Below, piece after piece: positions 14,651 to 22,955 of a stretch of 30,032 nucleotides of DNA. The first letter of the stretch is position 1, and every line of letters begins with the position of its first letter. This stretch comes from CALKUP01 sp964492735 (lineage in GTDB: Bacteria > Patescibacteriota > Patescibacteriia > UBA9570 > XYC2-FULL-38-9), in contig CAZBLE010000013.1 of the NCBI GenBank assembly GCA_964492735.1, forward strand, positions 1-30,032. The letters run 5' to 3'. The notes beneath the pieces are model-generated. The model was not told where the DNA came from. It was given only the letters and a program-made list of their open reading frames with translations, and did no database searches. Both the position numbers and the translations under genes were made by a program.

Positions 14651-14672
14651 TACGTAATTTATTATACGTATT
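14649..14672. repeat. 8-bp inverted repeat in the divergent intergenic region
   Basis: AATACGTA (14649-14656) and TACGTATT (14665-14672) form a perfect inverted pair with an 8-base spacer, between the divergent genes starting at 14614 and 14733. It is a possible second operator. Confidence 0.4.
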
Positions 14673-14698
14673 CAATATAAGCAGTTATTCTCTTGTTA

Positions 14699-14728
14699 CA
14701 TGGCAGATAAAACGCCATGGGGGGAGGA
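14699..14728 (+). promoter_or_regulatory. Leader hairpin and strong Shine-Dalgarno site
   Basis: CATGGC (14699-14704) and GCCATG (14714-14719) form a 6-bp stem. GGAGGA follows directly (14723-14728), four bases before the ATG at 14733. Most other genes here lack any such site. The ATG at 14700 falls inside the hairpin and is rejected as the start. Confidence 0.6.
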
Positions 14729-14732
14729 CAGT

Positions 14733-15077
14733 ATGTCTCATTCGTTACCGGAATATACCTTTGAGTTCACGGTGATCTCCGCGCCAGACGGCATCATTCA
14801 GAGCTGCAAGAAGTGTACTCGCGCGTTCAGCGTTGGCGGTCGCTTCGCTCTTAAGGTGATTACGCACCTCAACCACAGTAGGGCGAGCGCACACAAGTAC
14901 CTGGGCCCTGAAACGCTTGTGGTGTGTTGCGGGGAGCAGAAGCAGGCCATTCAAACCTTCGAGACGGAGGAGGAGGTTGTGGCCGCACTGCAGAAGATCC
15001 AAGAGATCATCAGCCGGGACGGAGACGCAAGTGCGCTGCCGCTCGTTGCAGTGCCTCCCACTTGCTCTGAGTACTGA
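14733..15077 (+). CDS. Hypothetical 114-aa protein, GC-rich unit
   Basis: Not recognised. Small soluble protein of 114 residues with a CxxC pair near residue 26-29 (CKKC), a CC near 65 and a helical acidic stretch (about 75-95). The start is fixed by the Shine-Dalgarno site just before it. Codon use favours C/G in third position (CTC, GTG, AAG, GAG), unlike the A/T-ending codons of its neighbours. It stands alone, with its own leader and a terminator downstream at 15198-15242. Two other genes in the window (17046-17312, 22380-22955) share these traits but no sequence similarity. A foreign origin or a distinct expression class is inferred. Confidence 0.65.
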   Translation: MSHSLPEYTFEFTVISAPDGIIQSCKKCTRAFSVGGRFALKVITHLNHSRASAHKYLGPETLVVCCGEQKQAIQTFETEEEVVAALQKIQEIISRDGDASALPLVAVPPTCSEY

Positions 15078-15197
15078 GCAAGTAACGCGTCAGAGTTGAG
15101 TTTCCCGATATCTCAAACAATCGGAACCTTTTCTTTATTTGATTCTCTTCTATATATAATAATTGACGCTACAAACTCGTCGACCAAAATAATCAAT

Positions 15198-15242
15198 ACA
15201 AAAAAGCTAGTCGGCAGTAAGACTAGCGTGTTTTGTTTGTTA
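15198..15242. terminator. Bidirectional intrinsic terminator
   Basis: A perfect 7-bp stem GCTAGTC (15206-15212) and GACTAGC (15221-15227) is flanked by an A run on the left and a T-rich run on the right. It can end both the rightward gene at 14733 and the leftward gene at 15266. Confidence 0.75.
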
Positions 15243-15265
15243 TACAACCATTGAAAAGATATGTA

Positions 15266-15661
15266 TTATATCTTCTTCAATTTCCCCTTATTCTTCACAA
15301 TATTTTTATAATCCCATTGAATGGTTTTGGATTCTTTCAGCCATTTGCGAAGGTCACCGACTTTTACTTCAGCAACTGTTGTGTATTTTTTCTCTGCAGC
15401 TTTAAATGAGCCTTCTTTTGTGAGTCCTGGATGTGCAAATGATTGGCCGCTCCAAAAGAGGAGAGAGACGCCAGTTTTTTGCACGCTATATCCAGCGACT
15501 GGATTTTCATCAATAAACCAAACAGGCGCACCGTGCCAGATTTTACTGGTTGCTTTTGGGAGCGCTTTTTCCATTTCTGCACGCAGAAGGACGCAAATCT
15601 TTTTTGTTTCACCTTTTTGTGCCGCGTTGTATTTTGGGATTCTTGGTTGGGTAGTTTTCAT
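15266..15661 (-). CDS. DUF1801 family protein
   Basis: A 131-residue basic protein with the DUF1801 pattern: helical N-terminus (ICVLLRAEMEKALPKATSKI), then WHGAPVWFIDENPVAGYSV, then a strand LLFWSGQSF, and a Lys-rich C-terminus. The WHGAPVWF box is highly characteristic of YdhG-like proteins. The role of the family is not settled. It is a different subtype from the DUF1801 gene at 9148-9573. It converges on the GC-rich unit at 14733 across a shared terminator. Confidence 0.75.
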   Translation of the reverse strand: MKTTQPRIPKYNAAQKGETKKICVLLRAEMEKALPKATSKIWHGAPVWFIDENPVAGYSVQKTGVSLLFWSGQSFAHPGLTKEGSFKAAEKKYTTVAEVKVGDLRKWLKESKTIQWDYKNIVKNKGKLKKI

Positions 15662-15730
15662 ATGGTTTGCAGTGTATCAGTTTTTTTAAAAATCGGACAG
15701 AAATATACAGCTACCACATATTCAAAAATC

Positions 15731-15739
15731 TGCTATACT
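15731..15739 (+). promoter_or_regulatory. Extended -10 promoter of the helicase gene
   Basis: TGC followed by TATACT, ending nine bases before the ATG at 15749. There is no Shine-Dalgarno site, so transcription should begin at or very near the start codon. Confidence 0.6.
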
Positions 15740-15748
15740 AAGTCTCTT

Positions 15749-16996
15749 ATGACTCAAGATCGCGCACTCGAATTACTCAAAAAAGGTTGCAATGTATTGC
15801 TGACTGGCCCAGCGGGATCTGGAAAAACCTATGTACTGAATCAGTTTATTGAATGGGCAGAAAAAGAGGGGAAGAAGGTTGCGGTGACGGCTTCAACCGG
15901 CATTGCCGCGACGCATTTGAATGGTACAACGATTCATTCATGGGCAGGAATTGGGATTAAAGATGTTTTGAGCGCCTACGACATGGATGCACTGATGCAA
16001 AAAGAGCATCTCCACAAACGGTTTAAATCAACCGACATTTTGATTATTGATGAAATTTCGATGTTGCATTCGTATCGACTTGATATGGTGGATCGAGTGC
16101 TCCGGGTGATTCGAGATCGGCAAGATGTGCCATTTGGGGGCATTCAAATTGTGTTGTGTGGTGATTTTTTTCAGCTGCCTCCAATTGAGCGCAATAGCAA
16201 AAATACTCATTTTGCATTTCAAGCCGCTGTCTGGGAAGAGATGCAGTTGCAAGTCTGTTATTTAGATCGAGTGTATCGCCAGGCTGATGATCCGCTTTTG
16301 AAAATCTTGCAAGAAATTCGCAGTGGGCAAGTCAGTGAAGAGATGGGCGAATTACTCATGGAGCGCGGAGATGTCACTCCACCAGATACCATTACACCGA
16401 CACGTTTGTACACGCACAATATTGATGTTGATCAACAAAATGCGATTGAGCTTGCAAAGATTCCGGGTGCTCCAAAAATATTTCAGATGACGAGCACAGG
16501 CAAAAAACCGCATGTCGTGACGCTTAAAAAATATTGTCTTGCACCAGAAGAGTTGCAGCTCAAAATCGGCGCGCAAGTGATGTTTGTGAAAAACAACTTT
16601 CAAGAAGGCTATGTGAATGGCACACTTGGAACAGTCGTGGAGTTTGTGAATGATGTGCCAATTGTGCAGACCGCGGAAGGGAAGAACATTACTGTGCCGA
16701 TGGAATCATGGGCGATGACAGTTGGTGATTCGCAAGTTGCGCAAATTTCTCAGTTTCCATTACGCCTTGCGTGGGCGATTACAGTGCACAAAAGTCAGGG
16801 GATGACACTTGATGCAGTGAGTGTTGATCTATCGAAGTCGTTTGTTTCCGGAATGGGCTACGTTGCGCTTTCTCGGGTGCGTTCGCTTGATGGACTGTAT
16901 ATTACTGGAATGAATCGGATGGCACTGAGCGTTGACCCGAATGTGCAGCATTTTGATGGCCAATTTCAAATGCAATCCGCGTTAATTGCTGATTGA
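15749..16996 (+). CDS. Pif1-like superfamily 1B DNA helicase
   Basis: 415 residues from the ATG at 15749. A longer open frame upstream overlaps the opposite-strand DUF1801 gene and the promoter and is rejected. Motif I is GPAGSGKT at 20-27, motif Ia is VTASTGIAA, motif II is IIDEIS with D101-E102, motif III is LCGDFFQLPP, and the C-terminal motifs include ITVHKSQGMTLD and YVALSRV. This set is typical of the Pif1/RecD2-like family that unwinds DNA in the 5' to 3' direction during replication and repair. The length is that of a compact core helicase without extra domains. It is monocistronic. Confidence 0.93.
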   Translation: MTQDRALELLKKGCNVLLTGPAGSGKTYVLNQFIEWAEKEGKKVAVTASTGIAATHLNGTTIHSWAGIGIKDVLSAYDMDALMQKEHLHKRFKSTDILIIDEISMLHSYRLDMVDRVLRVIRDRQDVPFGGIQIVLCGDFFQLPPIERNSKNTHFAFQAAVWEEMQLQVCYLDRVYRQADDPLLKILQEIRSGQVSEEMGELLMERGDVTPPDTITPTRLYTHNIDVDQQNAIELAKIPGAPKIFQMTSTGKKPHVVTLKKYCLAPEELQLKIGAQVMFVKNNFQEGYVNGTLGTVVEFVNDVPIVQTAEGKNITVPMESWAMTVGDSQVAQISQFPLRLAWAITVHKSQGMTLDAVSVDLSKSFVSGMGYVALSRVRSLDGLYITGMNRMALSVDPNVQHFDGQFQMQSALIAD

Positions 16997-17040
16997 CATT
17001 TTTTCTATTGAACCGTAAGCTGCGCGCACTTCCACTGGAG
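16993..17040 (+). promoter_or_regulatory. Promoter and Shine-Dalgarno site of the 88-aa gene
   Basis: Consensus TTGACA (16993-16998) overlaps the helicase stop, followed by a 17-bp spacer and TAAGCT (17016-17021). GGAG at 17037-17040 sits five bases before the ATG. This gene has a short 5' leader with a ribosome binding site, unlike its leaderless neighbours. Confidence 0.65.
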
Positions 17041-17045
17041 ATTCC

Positions 17046-17312
17046 ATGTTCGAGAAGGCTCGTTTGAGTGCTGCCCTCATGCGTGAGGGCGCTAAGATTA
17101 TTGATCTCCTCGTGCGCCACGACCGCCTCACGGAAGAGGCAGTTCGTGCTGTGGTTCAGGGGATTGGACCACTTCAAGATCTCGCGGCGGCATCCCATGT
17201 CCCCGCAGACCAGATCATGCGAGGCATCTACCTCCTGGTCGAAGTCCTTACTCGAGAAGGAGGGCTCGAGGCATTTGAAGAATTCGTCGCGGAGCTGAAG
17301 CGCTCTCGGTAA
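17046..17312 (+). CDS. Hypothetical 88-aa helical protein, GC-rich unit
   Basis: Not recognised. The 88 residues are almost entirely helix-forming, with two or three amphipathic helices (about 5-25, 28-45, 55-85) and many acidic and Arg residues. There is no signal peptide or Cys. Codons prefer CTC, CGC, GAG and GTC, unlike the flanking helicase and ATPase genes. It has its own consensus promoter, a Shine-Dalgarno site and a terminator whose stem begins within its last codons. It is one of three such isolated GC-rich genes in the window. A small nucleic-acid- or protein-binding role is possible but unsupported. Confidence 0.65.
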   Translation: MFEKARLSAALMREGAKIIDLLVRHDRLTEEAVRAVVQGIGPLQDLAAASHVPADQIMRGIYLLVEVLTREGGLEAFEEFVAELKRSR

Positions 17313-17343
17313 CTATCGCATGATGGTCGCCGAGAGCTTTTTT
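17302..17343 (+). terminator. Intrinsic terminator of the 88-aa gene
   Basis: A perfect 8-bp stem GCTCTCGG (17302-17309) and CCGAGAGC (17330-17337) is followed by six T. The left arm lies in the last codons and the stop codon falls in the loop. Confidence 0.85.
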
Positions 17344-17379
17344 CGTTATAGAGCGTATAGTAAGAAAAAGAGACAAACA

Positions 17380-17405
17380 AAAAACCCGCTCGAAAGCGGG
17401 CTTTT
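17380..17405 (-). terminator. Intrinsic terminator of the cold shock gene
   Basis: CCCGCT (17385-17390) and AGCGGG (17395-17400) form a tight stem with a four-base loop. Reading leftward it is followed by a T-rich run. Confidence 0.8.
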
Positions 17406-17422
17406 CCATAAGCAATAATTGC

Positions 17423-17620
17423 TTATGCACGTTGTACGTTTACAGCACGTGGTCCTTTGTCTGAATCTTCTGTTTCGAAAGAGACAGTATCCCCAACGTT
17501 CAGTTCATCATATGTCACACCAACAAGAGCTGATGTATGGAAAAAAATTTCCTTTTCTTGGTTTTCTACAGAGATGAAGCCGAAGCCTTTGTCTGTCAGG
17601 GTCTTGATTGTTCCTGTCAT
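17423..17620 (-). CDS. Cold shock domain protein
   Basis: A 65-residue protein that is a complete cold shock domain. It has the RNP1 motif KGFGFIS (about 11-17) and RNP2-like IFFHTS (about 25-30), with DTVSFE near the C-terminal half and the ending GPRAVNV. It binds single-stranded RNA/DNA as a chaperone. It is slightly shorter than E. coli CspA (70 residues) but nothing essential is missing. It has a TTGACA promoter and a leader of about 35 bases with a small hairpin, plus its own terminator, so it is expressed as a single gene, divergently from the P-type ATPase operon. Confidence 0.93.
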   Translation of the reverse strand: MTGTIKTLTDKGFGFISVENQEKEIFFHTSALVGVTYDELNVGDTVSFETEDSDKGPRAVNVQRA

Positions 17621-17688
17621 ATTTTTACTTACCTAATAAATGTGGCAAATGCCATGACTATAGTCTCACATCTTAGCAAAATTGTCAA
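17621..17688 (-). promoter_or_regulatory. Promoter and structured leader of the cold shock gene
   Basis: Reading leftward, a consensus TTGACA (17683-17688) is followed 17 bases later by GACTAT (17660-17665), a weak -10 box. The leader contains a small hairpin TGGC/GCCA (about 17643-17654) and an AGG about 13 bases before the ATG. A structured leader fits known temperature control of csp genes; control here is inferred. Confidence 0.5.
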
Positions 17689-17716
17689 CTGCAAGCTCCC
17701 GCACAACGCTCTTTTG

Positions 17717-17725
17717 TGGTATACT
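17717..17725 (+). promoter_or_regulatory. Extended -10 promoter of the P-type ATPase operon
   Basis: TGG plus TATACT, ending eight bases before the ATG at 17734. There is no Shine-Dalgarno site, and transcription is expected to start about two bases before the ATG. Confidence 0.6.
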
Positions 17726-17733
17726 CACGCTAT

Positions 17734-19533
17734 ATGATACAACATACATGGCGCAAACTTTTATGGAGACCAATTACGGTATCTATTGGAATACTCATTG
17801 GACTTATCGCTCGATACGGATTTGATCAACACGTTTTTGCTGATAGTGTGTGGATTATTGCTGTGTTTATTGGGGCAAGTGCGTTTTTATATAACACGAT
17901 CCGCGATATTCTCCATGCGCGTTTTGGATTAGATTATATTGCGCTGACCGCCATTATTGTTTCATTTGTCACCCAAGACTATCTTGTTGGAGCGGCAATT
18001 GTCTTGATGCTAACCACAGGTGAAGCATTGGAAGAGTATGCATCGCTCAGAGCCCGAAAATCTCTCACCGCATTGATTGATCGTATTCCAAAGCAGGTTA
18101 CTGTAGCGGCATCGCTTGATACTGAAGCGCAAATAAGCGAAAAAAATATTGAAGATATTCGCATTGGTGAATATATTCTTGTGCGCCGTGGGGAAGTGAT
18201 TCCACTAGACGGAGTGCTGGAAACCGCTGTTGCAGAAACAGATGAATCTTCGTTAACAGGAGAGCCTTTTAATATTGTGAAAGAGGCAGGTGATATTGTT
18301 CGTAGTGGAACGGTGAATATTTCTGATCCGATTATGATTCGCGTCACAGTGGAAGATCGTGAATCAACCTATCGCAAAATTATTGGACTTGTTGAACAAG
18401 CGCAAGAATCAAAAGCTCCACTTGTTCGGTTGGCTGATCGGTATAGCTTGATCTTTACGATTGTGACTGCCGTTATTTCTATTGGTGCATACGCCATGAC
18501 GGGCGATATGAACACGGTGCTGGCTGTATTGGTTGTTGCGACGCCATGCCCATTGCTGATTGCAACACCGATTGCATTGATTGGTGGAATGAGTTCTGCA
18601 GCAAAACAAAAAGTGATTTTAAAAAACCTTGCGAGTATTGAAGTGTTGTCTCGTGTGACACATATTGTGTTCGACAAAACGGGGACAATCACACTTGGTG
18701 AGCCGATTGTGACAAATGTTGCAATCAAAGATCCAGCTTTTACAGAGCAGCGAGTGTTGTCGATTGCTTCAAGTATTGAACATAATTCGTTGCATCCGAT
18801 TGCGAAGGCAATTGTGTTGCACGCTCGTTTACAAAAAGCTGAGCCAGCGCACGCAGTGAATATTCAAGAAAAAATTGGTGAAGGAATTTCTGGTGAAGTG
18901 GATGGTGTTCGCTACATGCTCGCAAAACATTCTGAATCAGATCATTTTACAATCGCATTAAAAGTTGACGGCACAGTCATCGCACTGCTTGAAATGGCCG
19001 ATGAAATGAAGTCCGGCTCTCAAGATCAATTACAACAACTCGTTTCTGGTGGGTACGCTTTAGAAATGCTCACAGGAGACAAGGAGTCTGTCGCGAAAGA
19101 GGTTGCGGCTCAGCTGGGTGTTCCAATGACTGTTCAAGCAAATTGCACGCCGTCTCAAAAGCTAGAGCGCATTAAGCAGTTGCAAGCAGAAGGTGGTATT
19201 GTTGCGATGGTAGGTGATGGGATTAATGATGCTCCAGCTCTTGCAGCAGCAAATGTTGGCATTGTGTTTTCAAATGAAGAAAATACAGCGGCCTCTGAAG
19301 CAGCTGATATTGTGTTACTTGGAGGAGAGTTGCAACAAGTATTGTCTGTTTTTGGTCTTGCGCGTCGTTCTATCAAAATCGCACTGCAAAGTATTTGGGT
19401 CGGAATTGGCTTGAGCGTCGTCTGTATGATTGCAGCGGCATTTGGATTTATTCCACCGATTGTTGGGTCTCTGTTGCAAGAAGGAATTGATGTGTTGGTG
19501 ATTATTAATGCCTTGCGCGCAAGTCGTGGATAA
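17734..19533 (+). CDS. Heavy-metal-transporting P1B-type ATPase
   Basis: 599 residues from the ATG at 17734; the frame's earlier ATG at 17716 overlaps the promoter. The metal-site motif TPCPL is at about 270-274 in a membrane helix, phosphorylation D314 is in DKTGT, the HP nucleotide-binding motif is at 354-355 and the hinge GDGIND is at 494-499. The actuator TGE is in the stretch SSLTGEP. There is no N-terminal heavy-metal-binding domain, so it is a short form. CPx pumps export Cu+, Zn2+, Cd2+ or related ions; the exact ion cannot be read here. It heads a tightly spaced operon of envelope genes, with six bases to the next. Confidence 0.9.
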   Translation: MIQHTWRKLLWRPITVSIGILIGLIARYGFDQHVFADSVWIIAVFIGASAFLYNTIRDILHARFGLDYIALTAIIVSFVTQDYLVGAAIVLMLTTGEALEEYASLRARKSLTALIDRIPKQVTVAASLDTEAQISEKNIEDIRIGEYILVRRGEVIPLDGVLETAVAETDESSLTGEPFNIVKEAGDIVRSGTVNISDPIMIRVTVEDRESTYRKIIGLVEQAQESKAPLVRLADRYSLIFTIVTAVISIGAYAMTGDMNTVLAVLVVATPCPLLIATPIALIGGMSSAAKQKVILKNLASIEVLSRVTHIVFDKTGTITLGEPIVTNVAIKDPAFTEQRVLSIASSIEHNSLHPIAKAIVLHARLQKAEPAHAVNIQEKIGEGISGEVDGVRYMLAKHSESDHFTIALKVDGTVIALLEMADEMKSGSQDQLQQLVSGGYALEMLTGDKESVAKEVAAQLGVPMTVQANCTPSQKLERIKQLQAEGGIVAMVGDGINDAPALAAANVGIVFSNEENTAASEAADIVLLGGELQQVLSVFGLARRSIKIALQSIWVGIGLSVVCMIAAAFGFIPPIVGSLLQEGIDVLVIINALRASRG

Positions 19534-19539
19534 ACACCT

Positions 19540-20199
19540 ATGAAGAAACACGGATTGATTGATCAGATTGCGTATACAATTTCTGCAAAGAGTCGCAAGA
19601 AAAAGTACAAGCAATTTTTACAGTTAATGAAGCCACAAAAAGATGAAGCGATTTTAGACATTGGTGCAAATGTAACAGAGTATTCTGATACTGATAACTA
19701 TCTTGAAAAGCATTACGCGCATCCAGAAAATATTACAATTCTCAGTCAAGATGATGTTGCACCATTGCAAGAGCGTTACCCGCAAATGCAGGTATTATCT
19801 GGCGATGGGCGTGACATGCCGTTCGCAGATAACGAATTTGATATTGTGTATTCAAATGCGGTAATTGAACATGTGCTCGGCGAAGAGCAGCAGCTGCGTT
19901 TTTTACAAGAGCTGTATCGCGTTAGTAAACGTGGATATATCACAACACCAAACAGACGGTTTCCTGTTGAAATTCACACACGCGTTCCGCTCGCACATTT
20001 AATACTTTCAGAAAAAGGGTTTCATCGTGTGCTGCAAATGGTTGGAAAAGGATGGGCAGGGGAAGGGTATATGGACTTACTTGATGTGCAGCGCCTCCGT
20101 CGATTAATTACAGCAGCTGGTATTGAGAACGCGCAGATTATTCCAAATCGATTTGCTGGACTGCCAATGACATTCACCGTGACCTGGAAAAAAATATGA
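19540..20199 (+). CDS. SAM-dependent methyltransferase of the polysaccharide-locus type
   Basis: A 219-residue class I methyltransferase. It has the variant motif I ILDIGANVTEYSDTDNYLEK, in which the usual GxGxG is replaced. Then come DMPFADNEFDIVYSNAVIEHV and a late line GYITTPNRRFPVEIHTRVPL. This combination marks a family often found beside glycan genes. It probably methylates a sugar or lipid-linked intermediate. It overlaps the O-antigen ligase gene by the ATGA at 20196-20199, which supports work in the same pathway. Confidence 0.8.
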   Translation: MKKHGLIDQIAYTISAKSRKKKYKQFLQLMKPQKDEAILDIGANVTEYSDTDNYLEKHYAHPENITILSQDDVAPLQERYPQMQVLSGDGRDMPFADNEFDIVYSNAVIEHVLGEEQQLRFLQELYRVSKRGYITTPNRRFPVEIHTRVPLAHLILSEKGFHRVLQMVGKGWAGEGYMDLLDVQRLRRLITAAGIENAQIIPNRFAGLPMTFTVTWKKI

Positions 20200-21735
20200 A
20201 CACACAAAAAACCGTTGTTCACGCAGAGTGGCAAGAGGTGATATTTGCACTTGGCTTGTTTGCTGCACTTGGACTTGCTGCGTATGTGCTTCGTGATAGC
20301 TTAACGATTATTCAAGCGGCAACGTTGTTTTTTCTTGGCATTGTGTGGTGGTTTGCGATGAAGCAGATGCACGTTGCTGTTGTTGGACTTATTGTGTGGA
20401 TTGCGCTTGAGTCTGTGTTGATTCAATTTATTCCGCAAGATAGTTTTTTGTATATTCGCTTTTTTCCAGAGGTAGTAATCTACTCAATGCTTGGGCGTGT
20501 GTTATTTGAGCGTTTTATCCAACCTTTGTTGTCTGATCGGGTGCCACAAACAGTCTCTGTTACGCATTTAGGTATCGGAATGTTTCAGCGCTATGATCGA
20601 TTGCGCTCGCAGCTGCTTATGCTGATGGCCGCTTTCTTTTTTGTTGGTGTAATTTCAATGATTTTTAATGGAGTTGATGCGTTAATTGGCATTCTTGGGA
20701 TTCGCCAAGTCATGCGCTTTGCCTTGATCGGCATTGTATTGCTGTATATTGATATTCCGCATTCATTTTTTGATCGGGCTTGGAAATTGATTGTGGCGCT
20801 GTTTGCTGTAGAGCTTGGTGTTGGTGTGTTGCAATATGCAGCCGGCGGCGCGCTTGATTCATATTTGATTCCAAGTACTGTCATTGAATACGGCGGTCGG
20901 TTTTCTTATGGAGGAGTTGATCAGTTTTGGCAACTCGGCACTCGATTATTTGCGACACTCGGTCGATATGATCGCTATGGTGCGTGGGTTGGAATGTTTA
21001 CTACGATTACCGCGGGCGTTGCGTTGAGTCAACTATTTACGCTTCGTCGCCAACTGCCAGTTGAACTACAAAGAACACGTTTATATACAATGCTATTTCT
21101 TGTAGGTGTTNNNNNNNNNNNNNNNNNNNNNNNNNNNNNNNNNNNNNNNNNNNNNNNNNNNNNNNNNNNNNNNNNNNNNNNNNNNNNNNNNNNNNNNNNN
21201 NNNNNNNNNNTTGTCTGAGCAAAGTTTGCGCGGAAACTACGATCATTTTGGTCGCACATTTTGGATCATTGAAGTGCCGCGAGTGGTTGTTGCGAGTAGT
21301 CCGATCTATGGCGTTGGTCCAGGGATGTTTGGCTCTGGAACGGTTGCACAGTTTGTGAACAAAGAAGCCTATAACCGATTAGGATTGCCGTACGGTGCGA
21401 GTGGTGATATTGGTGTGATTGATAACAGTTGGTTCTCATTGTGGGGAGAGTTTGGAACGCTCGGATTACTACTTATGATTGCATTGCTCTGGACACTGTA
21501 TCGTTTACTCGGGCTTATTCCGCTACGTGCAGATCGCGGACGCGCTGGGCAGACACCTGAGCAGTTGCGACACAATGAATACGTACTGCTTGCATCTGGT
21601 GCGCAGGCCGCTGTTGTGTATGTCACGGTTGTTGCTTTTTTTGCAAACCATTTTGAATTTCGTACAACCATGATAGTATTATGGGCAGTAACGCTATTTC
21701 TTTTGAGAGCAAAAATACAAGAGTCATATGAATAA
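20196..21735 (+). CDS. O-antigen ligase/polymerase-type membrane protein (interrupted by assembly gap)
   Basis: A polytopic membrane protein with about ten hydrophobic helices. The first 305 residues precede the N run, and the end (from LSEQSLRGNYDHFGRT to KIQESYE) follows it. The second half shows the large periplasmic loop and YGVGPGMFGSG stretch typical of Wzy/WaaL (O-antigen ligase) families. These join or polymerise glycan chains at the outer face of the membrane. The two halves lie in different frames because the 100 Ns are only a placeholder, so the gene is probably intact in the organism. Its 3' end overlaps the MscS start by eight bases. Confidence 0.75.
21111..21210. other. Scaffold gap of 100 Ns
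   Basis: Exactly 100 undetermined bases inside the O-antigen ligase gene. The round number indicates unknown real length. Flanking frames differ (1540 bases from start to stop, not divisible by three). Confidence 0.99.
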
Positions 21736-22267
21736 TTTTGAAATTACAATGCTGAATGTCTGGCATGAAATTGTACGCTGGATGTATAGTCATCAAGGAC
21801 AATTACAATCTATTGTTGTTATTCTCATTGTCACATGGATTGTGCAACGGTTTATTATTTGGTGGATCTTGAAACGTTCGAAAGCAGAAAGTTCGATTGT
21901 GATTAATTTTATTCGCTGGGGGATTGTCTTGACCGGTATTGTGTTTGTATTGAATGTGCTTGGGCAGCCGATTACGCCAATTCTTACCGCTCTTGGTGTC
22001 GGAGGTTTGGCGGTGGCGCTTGGTTTGCAAGATACGCTGACAAATGTGTTTGCGGGTTTGAATATTCTCGCATCAAAAAAAATGAAACTTGGTGATGAAA
22101 TTGAATTACCATCAAAAAAGCAGGGGATTATTACAGACATTACATGGCGGCATACAATTTTAAAAACAGAGACATCAACAATCATTGTGCCGAATTCGTA
22201 TGTTGTGAAAGAGGTGATTGAGAATTTTGGAAAACCTGATAAAGATAAGGCAAAGAAAAAGAAATAG
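21728..22267 (+). CDS. Small-conductance mechanosensitive channel (MscS family)
   Basis: A 179-residue protein with two early helices (about 25-45 and 55-80). A pore-lining helix follows (ILTALGVGGLAVALGLQDTLTNVFAGL, cited by position about 83-109). Then comes the beta domain with MKLGDEIELPSKKQGIITDI and TIIVPNS, the hallmark of MscS. It is much shorter than E. coli MscS (286 residues) and lacks the C-terminal alpha/beta vestibule, ending in a Lys-rich tail. Members of this length are known in small-genome bacteria. It is the last gene of the operon starting at 17734. Confidence 0.88.
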   Translation: MNNFEITMLNVWHEIVRWMYSHQGQLQSIVVILIVTWIVQRFIIWWILKRSKAESSIVINFIRWGIVLTGIVFVLNVLGQPITPILTALGVGGLAVALGLQDTLTNVFAGLNILASKKMKLGDEIELPSKKQGIITDITWRHTILKTETSTIIVPNSYVVKEVIENFGKPDKDKAKKKK

Positions 22268-22287
22268 GGAAATCTGTCTTGCGGAAT

Positions 22288-22316
22288 TAAAAAAAGAGCT
22301 CGTTGGGGTCAGCTCT
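22288..22316 (-). terminator. Intrinsic terminator of the leftward lipoprotein gene
   Basis: AGAGCT (22295-22300) and AGCTCT (22311-22316) form the stem. Reading leftward it is followed by a run of seven T. It may also serve weakly as the end of the converging operon. Confidence 0.75.
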
Positions 22317-22379
22317 CGTGGTTCTGTGCGCATTTTGCTGCGCGGTGAACAACCGTTAGGATATTTGTCTTGCGCCGCG

Positions 22380-22955
22380 CTACGGCACGCAGGCTGGGTT
22401 ATCGCTCCAGCTGCCGTCCGATGCTGGCGGGCCCGTGAACTCGGTCGTCCCAGGCCATGGTAGCTTATCTGGGCGCATGTCCCAATTCCACTGCTCGTTC
22501 CAGCTGCAGCAGCGGGGCATTGGGATCGAATCCCTGGCGATGAGGTACTCGACCGCCATCGGGTCTTTAAAATGCCCAAACCACCGGGCACTCTGATAGG
22601 GATTGAACTCCCCGCCGTGCACCCACGCATAGGTGAAGACTTCAGTGCCTACCTGCTTTCGGACCGGGACAGTGCAGCGGTAGTACACCGCTGCCTGCTC
22701 GCCCTCATTGCAGAGGTTGAAGATCGTGGCCTTGAAGCCCGTCGCGGGGACAGTGACCTCGATGTCCATGCCCTTGGAGCTTTGTCCACAGAGAGCGACA
22801 GCGTAGACTGTTGCCGGCGTCTGCCCGTCTTCGGGCTCGACAATGGTCATCGTGGTCGAGTTCACCGAAGAAGCTGCGGGCTTGTGCAGCACGCAGCAGC
22901 CCACAATGGACATGAAAGCGACCAGCACAATAGCAGCGAAAATCTTCCAGGTCAT
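22380..22955 (-). CDS. Hypothetical lipoprotein, GC-rich unit
   Basis: 191 residues from the ATG ending at 22955, fixed by GGGGA five bases upstream. MTWKIFAAIVLVAFMSIVGC is a lipoprotein signal peptide with lipobox IVGC, so the mature protein should be lipid-anchored outside. The mature part is rich in Trp, Pro and Cys (CRC-, CCSW-like pairs), suggesting disulfides, and looks beta-rich. No family was recognised. Codon use is clearly G/C-rich compared with the neighbours. It has a consensus-spaced promoter (23044-23072), a structured leader and its own terminator, matching the other two isolated GC-rich genes at 14733 and 17046. Confidence 0.7.
   Translation of the reverse strand: MTWKIFAAIVLVAFMSIVGCCVLHKPAASSVNSTTMTIVEPEDGQTPATVYAVALCGQSSKGMDIEVTVPATGFKATIFNLCNEGEQAAVYYRCTVPVRKQVGTEVFTYAWVHGGEFNPYQSARWFGHFKDPMAVEYLIARDSIPMPRCCSWNEQWNWDMRPDKLPWPGTTEFTGPPASDGSWSDNPACVP

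Noticed and set aside
15443..15748. Longer N-terminus for the helicase
   Set aside because: The extension overlaps the opposite-strand DUF1801 gene and the extended -10 promoter, and Walker A would be unusually far from the start.
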